Source: Leptodontidium sp. MPI-SDFR-AT-0119 (lineage: Eukaryota > Ascomycota > Leotiomycetes > Helotiales > Leptodontidiaceae). Taken from it: 64,000 bases of DNA. This document shows positions 24,252 to 34,336 of the stretch, piece by piece; the stretch's first letter is position 1; every line of letters starts with the position of its first letter. The notes under the pieces are model-generated. The model had not been told where the DNA came from and did not search any database. It saw only the letters and a list, made by a program, of their open reading frames with translations. The stretch covers positions 2,170,001 through 2,234,000 of the forward strand of contig JAHLEZ010000008.1 in NCBI GenBank assembly GCA_020726505.1, given 5' to 3'. A program made the translations under genes and the position numbers.

Positions 24252-25084
24252 CGTCGGAACACTTGATCATAAACAATGACGAGACATCCAGCGACAGAGA
24301 AAGAACCCGTGCAGAGAGAGGGAGAGAGAGAGAAACAGCTGCTGCAGATGTCGAGGAAAGACGGGTCTTGCGCACAAAGTTGAAGAAGATGAGGCTGGGA
24401 AAGTGGGCACGGATTTAGAAGCTGCAGTAACTCGATATCGGCCTGAGGGGTCACAGTGCCACAGTGCCACAGTGGAAGGGAAATTGCTAGGAGCCAGCTT
24501 GGGGGGCGGGCCCATGGATACTCCCTCTCTCAACAGCAGGAATGAATCGAATGCGGCACAGCACAGATCAACACATCAATCGACGACAGAGTGGCAGAGA
24601 AGCGATGTGGAGGGTGATTGGTCTCACTGTCTCTCTGCATGCATGCAGGTGCTCAAGTAAGTGCTGGCTGGCTGGCTGGCTGGTTCTGCATCAGTCAGTT
24701 GCTCAGTTGCTGGAGAAAGGAGTGCGAGAGGGAGGGAGAGAGAGGATGGGAGGTCGCATTGTGCTTGCTCGCTGCTCCTCGCCGGCGCTTAGATGGCTCA
24801 ACGGCGTGCACTTGTCCAACGCTCCTCCCCCGCGGTGCATCACATCACTTCACTCACTCACGTCCTTCCAGTTAGTTAGCCTGGTCAACCCAGTCAACCC
24901 TTGCGAAAAACAAAGATGCGTTTCAGCCTTCAATCTTCACGAATAGGGAACTCCCACCTGTGGCACGACCTGGCCAATGAGTGGCACGCGAACGGGTTGC
25001 TCCAGGAACAGCGGTGAAAGTGGAGAGTGGATGGATGCATCAGGGAGTCGTTGACAGAGGAGCGCAACGGTGCAAAGTGCAGCT
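24252..25084. other. promoter region of amidase copy B with simple repeats
   Basis: The region upstream of copy B holds an AG-rich tract (about 24313-24333) and a GGCT repeat near 24664-24683. Frames are short and repeat-driven. No gene is supported. Confidence 0.5.
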
Positions 25085-25150
25085 CCAGCACCAGCACCAG
25101 CACCAGCACCAGCACCAGCACCAGCACCAGCACCAGCACCAGCAACAGCA
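25085..25150. repeat. (CCAGCA)n tandem repeat
   Basis: About eleven consecutive CCAGCA-type hexamers form a short tandem array. The Gln/His-rich and Leu/Val- or Cys/Trp-rich frames through it are artefacts of the repeat. Confidence 0.9.
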
Positions 25151-26322
25151 CCACATGACGATTGTCGGGCCTGTGCAGACAGACCCTGCTAACTCAGCAG
25201 GGAGCAGCCGAGACCCTACACAAGCCCCAGTCTTTTTCGCCATTCGCCGGCATTCAGATCGTTGCCATACGGCACTGTACATCACATCATCCTTCACAGC
25301 TCGTGTGATATCGCGCTTCATCCTGCATACAGAAACGTCTGCTAACTGCGAGTCGTCTACTAATTCTGCTCCACTCCTGTGCAGACACGGCGCAGCACTC
25401 ACTGAACTCGGTTCTTGGGCTAACAACCAAGTAATTTAGCGAGGTCTACTCTCTGCAGCCAAAACATTCAACATCCACCCCATCCAATATATAACGAAAG
25501 TCCGAGTCCCGAAAAATGCTCGCCAAGTCTACACATCTGAGGTGCCAAGATAAAGTCTTCCCAGATGAGTTTCCAGGATCGCGAGATAGCCGCGAGGGCA
25601 TGGCCTTGTCACTAATCTGCACCCTCCACGGACGGAGGGACATCGTACATCATCCCTGGAACTAGAGGCACAGTTCCAGGGGAGTGATTCTGCGGAGCGC
25701 ATGCCATTGCCTGCACAGTGGCTGCTTCGGCACTGATTGAGATCTAAACGCCAGCGACCCAGAAGGTAACCTCCTCCACAAACCATTCTTGCTTCCTCAT
25801 AGGTCAATGAGTGCGACTGCTCTGTAGCAGAAAGTTCCAAGGCCACCTCATCGTAGGTATCCGTGGACGTTCGGCATACTGGGATGCTGTACAATTATCT
25901 CTACCCCTGAGTTGAACCGAACTGGATCTGTGGCACTCAATGCCAAATGGTGGAACTTGAATACTGGATGTGGAGAGTGTTGCCCAATAGAGTCTGACAC
26001 TTACCGCACAACGAAAGTGATGGTTTGGTCGCGAGCCTCTCTGCGAAAAGATATGGTTTGAACAGCTCAAATGCGCAGATACTCAGTTGTCCAAAGCGAA
26101 TCTGTGGATTGTACACAAGTATATACTCTGCATTACATATTCTAGCAGCTCAAGATTGCTAGATCGTCTGGCCCGTCTCGTCTTACTCACGGAGCGTGGT
26201 CTCTCCCCAACGTACATCTCATTATAGAAGCTCCAAACGCCACGCTACACTACAAAGGAACATTTTAATACGGAACGGAAAACCCGTGCGCCAAACTCCT
26301 TGCCAAAAACACCGGTGTTAGA
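25151..26322. other. intergenic region downstream of amidase copy C
   Basis: This stretch includes the 3' untranslated region of copy C. A minus-strand frame of 121 codons (25529-25894) has a few cysteines but no known motif or convincing splice partners. I leave it unannotated. Confidence 0.45.
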
Positions 26323-28681
26323 TCACCAAACAGTACTTAATGGACGGGGCACGATATGCCGACTTCGGGGTCCAAGGGGATTCCTCGTGAATGATGATTC
26401 CCATTGTGATGCTACCGCGGAAGCGAAAATATCGAAGGTTGAGAGCGGTTTGTGGTCTGTATGCGTGACAACTACTGGAGCTCCTTGGAGTGAGTCTGCG
26501 GTAGGAATTGCTTTTAATGGTTGGGCCTGGACTTGTTTGGATTGGATCGGATAATTGGCGGACTCGACAGGACTGGAACGGTGTATCTGACTGGGGCTAC
26601 TCTCGACTAGGACTGGGGAAAGGCTGCCGTCGGTAGGCGAAGCAGTTCCTGGTTGTTGCTCGCTGATGTCCGTGCTAGTATCCATCCGAGTTCTGATCGG
26701 AAGATCTGTCGCAACAGGCTGCTTCGGCAGGATGCGTGGTGAATCAGACCGAGCTAGGGATTCCAGTGGAGAATATCTGAGATCATTGTTGATGTGCTTT
26801 GCAATGAAGTCGGCACGGGTCAAAGGCACGCCATTATTGATGACGTTCCCGACCATGGTCCCGAAGCGAGGGGAATCTTCGTCCTCGATGTACATGATCT
26901 CATCAGGATCATCCGCAATTAGGTCTGTGTCGATGCCCTTTCCGATCATGTTCATACTCTCAAGCAGAGGAGAGTTTTTGATCCGTTCCTCTCGCTCCTC
27001 ATCGCTCAGAATATTGCCCATCATGGACCCCAGAAGTGGAGGGGAGTCATTCAGGTCTGGTCCCCGTGACCGACTGCAGTTCCTGGACTTTGGCGAAGAT
27101 GGTCTGCTGTATACGGATGGCACTGGGACCGGTGTGGGATATCTGTCAATCGGGGGTTTCGATTCGGATTGGGCTGGAATTGGCGTCGGTTTCCTCTCCT
27201 TTACTCGCTTTTGGTCGGGAATGGGACAAATAGGGACAGGTTTGCTGGCAGCAAAGTAGGCCTGTGGAGAGTGGTTATCAGCTGGCGAGATGGGAGAGAA
27301 TGAGCATGGGTCCAGGGATGGGCTGACTATCGAGGTGTGGCCGGTGGATATCGAGAGTGCACTGTTCAGGCTTTGATCGGAATCGGCTGAGCAGTCAGAA
27401 GATAATGTCGAGGCTCTGACATCCACCTTCAGAGCTGGAGTCTTTGCCCTTGGCTCCGAAACAAGCTGCATCGTTGGGCTTGCGGCAGTATCGACCACAA
27501 GCAGTTCTCGTTCGCCCCGGCCAAGTATCCCATACACTTTGACCTCTCCTGCCTGGATACCTAGAACTGCACTAGTCCCGGCGTATGTTGCATTGCCTTC
27601 ACTCCCTGTCCTGTTTGCAAAGACAGCGATGATCTCGTCCTCGCCTTCGTTTCTAATGAGTGGTTCTAATCGCGCAAGCCAGTACGAGAGGGTTTCCATG
27701 TCAGGCTCCTTGGGCTCTCGACTAAATGACCTTGTATCTTCGCGCGTCATCCACTGGGATATTGGGTCAGCATACTGGACGAACCAGATCAACGAGCCGG
27801 GTTTCATACTGCCATGGATAGAACCACGAGGTTGACTTCACGAAGAAGAACATGCTGGGCGAACTCCCAGGTATTCCAAGGTGCTTCGAATTTGTATGGG
27901 CTAAGGACGGTCAGCAATGGCAACACAGAGTTAAATTTTCCCCAAGACTTACTTGAGATCCATACCTGACACAGTGTTGTTAGTGGTGTTCAGGGCTTGC
28001 TGGAGAAGGAATGGACTTACAGATACCCATCGCTACCGTCCCCAAGCCGTCGATTTCGCCGTCATAGAAGCCATCGGGACCTTCAAGTGCCCAGGTCTCG
28101 TCGGTGCTATACAGGAAGGATTTCCGATAATTTGCGATGGTTTCCCCCTCCGCATTGACGGTGATAGCCGAGTTATAGTACTCCGGAGAGGCAGGCCACT
28201 TTGGACTCAAGTCCACCTTCTCTGGATAACCTGCTATGACCACGCAGTTATATTTGAGAGCTGTCGTTCTCGCCCATAGCGAAGTGATGCCTGCGGTAGT
28301 AGGCTCGAGGAAAGGACTGATCTGGGCCAAAGATTGGAAGTTATATCCTAATGCCATTAGTGAGTCGTACATCCAGGGCAAGTCTGCGGCCTGGTTGACC
28401 GCAATGTTTGAATCAAGACGACGAAACAAGAAGGCTGCGGTCCTTGGGGCGCGCTTACCGGTGAATGCTAGCTCTGGGAGCACAAGCAGGTCCAAGTTCT
28501 GAGGATTCGCGCGACTGAGTACTGCGTCGGCACGATTGAGGTTGTTCTCAATGTCGCCCACCTGTAACCAGCTATTAGCCAGGCTCATCCAGCACCAAAC
28601 AAGCCCTCTCTCTCTCTCTCTCTCTTAAAAAGAAGGATATAAACATACTTGCGGGGCGAACTGCAAGCAGGCAATCCTCAT
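26323..28681 (-). CDS. Nta1-like protein N-terminal amidase, copy C (long tail)
   Basis: Six exons on the minus strand: 28681..28649, 28561..28459, 28347..28021, 27965..27953, 27900..27810, 27753..26323 (665 aa). Triad: Glu41 in VLPELAFTGYNF, Lys121 in NYRKSFLYSTDE, Cys155 in MGICMDLNPYKF. Exon 4 is again 13 nt. The catalytic domain ends near residue 280 and is followed by a tail of nearly 390 residues, far longer than in copies A and B. The tail is Ser/Pro-rich but includes a more ordered acidic part with two related units: MMGNILSDEEREER...SPLLESM and MVGNVINNG...YSPLESLA. It ends in RPLSTVW, like copies A and B. A CT microsatellite lies in intron 1. The extra tail may add partner binding; that is inference. 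Confidence 0.9.
28604..28625. repeat. (CT)n microsatellite in intron 1 of amidase copy C
   Basis: A CT dinucleotide run of about eleven units lies inside the first intron of copy C. Confidence 0.85.
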
Positions 28682-28718
28682 TTCCGCAACGCCTCAATAC
28701 CCAATACATAGAGCGGCC

Positions 28719-28734
28719 AAAAAAAAAAAAAAAA
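28719..28734. repeat. 16-bp poly-A tract upstream of amidase copy C
   Basis: A run of 16 A residues (T on the coding strand) lies about 40 bp upstream of the copy C start codon. It is a possible nucleosome-excluding promoter element. Confidence 0.8.
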
Positions 28735-31691
28735 CACACAAAGGAAATGCTGCAAGATCCCGAGATGTTGGAATGAATGAGAGTGTTTGCAGAACAACAG
28801 AAAATGGCACACGATGAAACGACATGCGGGCCTCGTGGGGTCTTATTAGAGAGTGTGTGTGCTCGCCTGGTGGTTTGTTTGCTGGCTGGGTAGGTAGCTG
28901 GCCCGTGTGCACGACTGACTACATGTTCGTGGCGTGGCTTATTTCACTCACTCTATCGCGTCTTTATCGTGATTGAAGGCTTCTGCATACAGTATGTTCA
29001 GTACAGAGGAGGGTGCATAAAGTCAACCCCCCCTTGAAGATCTAACTGTAATGGGCAATGCAGTTACCTATCAGCGTTAGAAGTGGCTGACGGCCAGCTT
29101 CAAGAAATCAAGCTGCCACTTGGTACTTGTACCTACACTTTGGGCTTGTACGCTGATGACTGATTGGGTTGAAGGAAGGACTAGCACATTCCGAGCGCTT
29201 AGTAGCCTGCATTTTAGCCCTTGTCAGGGCTCGCTCCCCCGCAGGGCAGGCCTCTGCACCCTGTCCTGTGGCGTGGCACGTACTGGGGGGGGGGATGGAA
29301 AGAGCCGAAGCTGTTTCTGGAGCGACAGCGCTTATTGTTTCAGGATATCGATCTGATCGCATTCTTCTGCCAAACGGAATGGATGAAGCGAAGCTCGAAA
29401 AGATCCTCACGGGTTGCTGTCAGGAGAGAAGCCTTGAATATGGGGAAGGATGGAGCGGTGTGGGCCGGCCATGGTGATCCTTCGGCGACCCGGACGAGGC
29501 GAGGCGAGGCATGGTCCGCAGTGAGCACATCCTCTATTCAAAATGTCTGTCTGTCGACCACTCCTCGTTGACTATTCTTCCTGAAGGAGCTATTTTTAGC
29601 GCCGGGATTTTGGTTGTTGATCTTATCTGTCACTCTTGTGCACATTTCGGCTCTTTCACTGGTACATAGAACCAGGTCACCATCCAGAGGATTTCTCATT
29701 GCAACGCTCAAAGTGTTCAAAATCATAACAAAAGAAACAATTCATGAATTTCCAAAAGCTTGAAAGATCTGCCACAAGGTTCAAGCTTTCACTTAAGCTT
29801 AGAATCTAAGTTCTTCCAGCGGGTTGGTTGATGCAGGAGTACTCTCTCCTGATAGGAGGGACAGCTTCCCCAGCCAACAAATAGAAGTATGCAGGTGGGC
29901 CCGCCCTATGGACGCATTAATCCCCCACACCCGGTACTGTACAACCACACCAGCGAACGGTACTGGTGTGATGAACGAAGCATGCAGATTTAGTCTCCAC
30001 TGGAGGTTTGTTTGGACTCAGCAACGTGGCATGCTGAAATGGTGTGTGTGCCATTTTGAGGATGCCAGCCAGGTCGATCTCCTTTTGTGTTGCTGCTTTT
30101 GGCGAACTTTGGTAGCCAGCCAGCCCTTCTGGAAAAATGCAGAAAAATGCAGAGAAATTGCAAGTGTGCGGAGGGAATCCTACGCCGATCATCACCGTCC
30201 TGATTCGCTGGCTTGTTGATTCAGTGCTCCATTCGTCGATGAGACTTGTCTGTTTCTTTCTGAACGTTTGTGCGATCGTCGACACCACGCATAATATTTC
30301 AGCGAGGTATCATCCCTATCACTGCGACCTCTGAGAGAAAACACGATGGTGTTGTTCTGATAGGTCCATTCCATATCTCTTAGATTCGGTTCAAAGCCGT
30401 GCCTATGCGGCGCGGAAAATTCTTGAAGTTGCATTCATTCATACCTAGGCTTCCAACGCCCTGGACAAGTACCGTATCCTCACGGAACCGTTTAGTCGAA
30501 TAATTCGTGTTGTCTCACCTCATCACAAACCCTATCTTTCGAGACTGTTTCTCAATAGGATAGCACTCGCGCTCTGGCGGCAAGATCTCTCTACTTGACC
30601 CAACTTGATTTGCTCAGCAGTCGTCACAGCCGCAGCTGCCGTGTTGATCTTTCTGCATGCCGGCTCTAGTCGCCAACAGAGCTACCCACTGCGCTCTTCC
30701 TGATCTTGTTCCTGATAAGTGCTCGTGCATGCTACTGTGAAGTGGCTCATATCACATCACATTGAGTCGTCATTTGCTCACTTTCCCGTGTAGGTGGTTC
30801 TCGGAGTGGGCACACGAGCTTGCCTTAACTGGCCTTGAACAGCATGGCGTTTTGAACGCTTGTGATGGGGAAGGCTTAAATCGGGTTTGAGCAGTCTGAT
30901 AAACATATGCGATTAGCTAGTCTATTATGGATTGACGAAAATACCAAACTGAGAAGTTGATTTGCAAAATCTTCTTGTTGTGTTGACGAGCACGTGTACA
31001 AAAAACATCATGACATTAAGTGGCGTGATCTTCATCTCGCTAGACATTTACGAAAGGCAGGTAGGTAGGCACTGTATGGAGGTACTTCACCCTTAGTCAA
31101 TCAAATGATAGTTTTTCTACAACGTCCTCGAACTATTGATGGTAAAGATAATATCGGGATATTATTTTGAAAACTGGAGGGATAATTCTTCTCAGCTTCA
31201 TTGCTTCTCTGAAAGCTTGACAGGTAAACGCAAACCATTCCGAGCTTCCGGAGCAAGTGTTGTTCAACAACCCACAGTTACAAATCAGAAAGAATAGGAC
31301 AAAGACACTTCGGGGGTATGTACTTGGATATTCTAGTGTTCGGACATAAATATTGAGATGTTTTAGGTTGTTGATAGATGTCTAAGCGCTAGGTGAAGTG
31401 AAGTACGATGGCTGCTTTCTCATACTGACGTGCTCTGCGAGTGAGCATCGAATCGCCTATCTAGTCTGAGACTGGGGACATTGAAGCGAATGGGAATCTA
31501 TTGGGGAAAATGGGAAGACATTCGGTGCAAATCTGTGAGAAGATCGACTTGGATCTGAGCCAGCTGCTACAGGAAACTGACTGCGATCCAGCAGTTCTGG
31601 AGCACAAGACAGACATCAACGAAATCATGACTGTATGAGCAGCGATGCTTCCATCAACATACAGCAAGCGAGAGATGAAGGTTGATGCAGC
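28735..31691. other. 3-kb gene-poor region
   Basis: This is the region between the divergent amidase copy C and the SRA-YDG gene. Frames of 60-130 codons occur in overlapping registers without domains. I see no RNA gene or transposon. It presumably contains both promoters. Confidence 0.5.
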
Positions 31692-33943
31692 ATGAGTTGG
31701 GATCGCTTGTGTCGTACCTTCCCAAATACTCATCGTGAAATGGCTCCTTCCTCACGCAGTCAAAACGCTGGCGAGATGCCTTCCTCCAACAACTTGCCAA
31801 CTTTACCTGCACTTCATCTTTCACCACCAAACCCTGAAATCTCAAGCTCCAAACTGCCACCACCACCCATTCTTCCACCCACCAAGACTGCGTTTCCAGG
31901 CAAGATGACGCCCAGGAAACAAGACGCAATGTCCCCTTCGAAGTTCAGAGCACTGTCCTTCCGAAATCCATTCGCCGCGCCACCCAGGACCGAGAATTCG
32001 AAAAGGCCCCCACCGTCCCAACCTCTAGCCCCTCATGAGTCCGAGTCCATCTCGTCTGTCTCCAACTCGATGGCGACTACTTCTAGTGCAGTGAGCATTA
32101 TCGATTCGATTGGCACAACTGCTGCAACAGCCCCAGAGTCCGAGGGCTGTCCTGATACAACCGAAAAACATGAGTGTTTACCTGGCGTATCGACGGCTAG
32201 GAGGATTCCAATTACCATCATACCCCGAAAGGCATCCATTGATGCTAATGATGCAGATTCGATCGCCAACTTCTGTATCTCGCCCTTTGGAACCGCGCGT
32301 AGAGACAGTGTTCTGGAGAGCCTCAAAGGATCTGGTACTGCTGTTGACGGAGTTGCTGATAGCTTGCAGAGCAATATGAGCACAGCCAAAGATGGAAAGC
32401 CTTGTGAGTAAAGCTAAGGAGTGAGCAGCAAACAGCAGCACTAACAATGCGAACAGCACCAATTCGACTCTCTGGTTCTCCTCTGACTATGTCGAGACCA
32501 ACATCCTTGACTGGCTCTTTTCAGTCTGGTCAGTCTGACCAATCCATGAAATCATTCAAGTCCTATGGATCTTCCATTGGAGATGAGGGTGATTGGGACT
32601 TTGACTCTTTGCTTGACATGACGGATGAGGTACGGGCATCAGTGAAGGTAAGCAGTCTCCTTCGGAGTTCAGAACATCCTCGAAAAACAAAATTAATCCA
32701 ACAACTTCTAGGCCAAAGGAATAGTTCCGAGGAGTAACATTGAAGAGCTGAACTTGATTCTTGATGCGTTGTTACGAGAGGAACTCTCACCACGGCCTTC
32801 GACAGAAATTGATCTGATCATACACACCCGCTTTGGCCAGCTTTTGAAGGAAATCCTCGACTCCTCAGATACAATGTGCATAGACCGATATCAAGAGGCC
32901 ATATTTACCAAATCGGGTTCTTTGAAGCGGAAATGGGAGCGAAGGTTCAAAGGGTTCTATTTCAATATCCAGAAGCCACGCACAGAGCAAATGAAGACCA
33001 ACGGCGCCCTCCGTGGCTTAACTCTTTCTACAGGCGATGGAGGTCATGGCCAGACTTGGGCTGTTGCTTATGCGCAGCCAGCCGATTTAGAGGGACATAT
33101 GAATTTTAATCCGGGAGAGTAAGTTATTCAGCCTCCAAGGTGCATTGCGGATCTTGAGTGGGCCCTGCTGACTTCCTTTGAGCTGGTGGCTTAACATACA
33201 TTGTGCTCTTCGCGATGGTGCAGTTGGATCAGGTAGTACTCTCCTCTCCAACCCAATTTAAATATAGCAGCTGCCATCAAGATGCAGAGATATATTGCTA
33301 ACTCTCTGGATGCTCATAGCGGATAAGATGTTAACGACTGGAATGTCCGGGGTCGTTGCACTGGCGTTACTGACAGGAGAAGAGATCAATGGCCCAACCC
33401 TGAACTTGTTCGAATACACCAAGATAAGCCAAAGAATGGACGAGCTGATGAAACTGGTTGCTTGTAATCGCGGTCGTTCCATCCGAGTCTTGAGAGGCAG
33501 CAACCTCAAGAGCAAGTATGCTCCAAAGGCTGGCATTCGATATGATGGCCTGTGAGTGTCAATCTTCCCTGCTGAGAGAACGAAGTGAATGCTGACGCCA
33601 AGAATGAAGACATGTTGTCAAACAGTTTGGCCACAAGCTTCTAGACGAAAACAAGAACATATATCGTTTCACGCTCATGCTGGAAAGAGCCAGCAACCAG
33701 AGGCCATTGCACGAGGTTCTCCAATTGCCCAAACCATCACAACTAGATGATTGGGATCTGTACAAGAAGATGATGAACGAAGACTATCGAATGCGCGAAG
33801 GAGATGTAGCTTTCAGCAAATGGAGAGAGCATGAAGAGGAACAACAGACCGACAAGGAGCAATTCATAAAGTCAAAAGCACTGCAGGAGGGCATTCGGCG
33901 GTACACGGTTGTGGAGAGGAAGCCAAGTTATCTTTATGACTGA
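31692..33943 (+). CDS. SRA-YDG domain protein, divergent
   Basis: Six exons: 31692..32403, 32457..32647, 32712..33118, 33183..33232, 33320..33551, 33610..33943 (641 aa). A second ATG at 31740 (MAPSSRSQ) could be the start. The N-terminal 300 residues are Ser/Pro-rich and disordered. A helical segment follows (about 300-400, with SLKRKWERRFKGFYF). The C-terminal part resembles an SRA-YDG domain (residues about 430-560): NPGDWW, LRDGAVGSADKMLTTGMSG, SIRVLRGSNLKSKYAPKAG, IRYDGLHVV, IYRFTLMLER. SRA domains read hemimethylated or modified cytosine in UHRF1-like proteins. Here the usual GGYxDDxDxGxxFxYTG stretch is not recognisable, so modified-base binding is uncertain. The splice path through 33119-33319 is chosen by frame and homology. 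Confidence 0.8.
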
Positions 33944-34336
33944 TGCGATATTCGGTTTAAGAATGCAGGGAATTCGTATCATGTAGCAGATATGCATTAT
34001 CGTTAGACGCATTGAACATTGATATTATCGCGAGGAGAGAAGAATGAAGCCAGCAGGACTGAAATGGAAGACAGGAGGAAGGGAAGGGTCGACATTTGGG
34101 TGGAGACGGAAATGCCTGTCAAGACGCCGGCCACCGTAGCAAGCGGCCGTCGAAGCGAATGCGCCACTTTTTTTACTGTAGCGCTAGTACAAATCTAAAT
34201 CTTCAAATCAACGACAGGACTCTCCCGCTTCCGCAAACAAAACAAAAGGTGAACTCGTTCACTTTTGCAGGCGAATTCAATTGAAAAGTGAACAACAATA
34301 CCAACCAGAAAACCCTACTCTAGTGCCTCGCCTAGC
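33944..34336. other. spacer and PUS7 promoter
   Basis: Nearly 400 bp between two same-strand genes: the 3' end of the SRA-YDG gene and the promoter and leader of PUS7. Nothing further is seen. Confidence 0.55.

Noticed and set aside
24981..25439. 152-codon frame with (HQ)n repeats
   Set aside because: Created by the CCAGCA hexamer array; no conserved flanks.
25529..25894. 121-codon minus-strand frame with scattered cysteines
   Set aside because: No signal peptide, motif or supported splice structure; probably chance.
27754..27809. Start of amidase copy C at an internal ATG (27807) reading through intron 5
   Set aside because: This would remove the entire catalytic Glu, Lys and Cys; the spliced model restores the full conserved fold.
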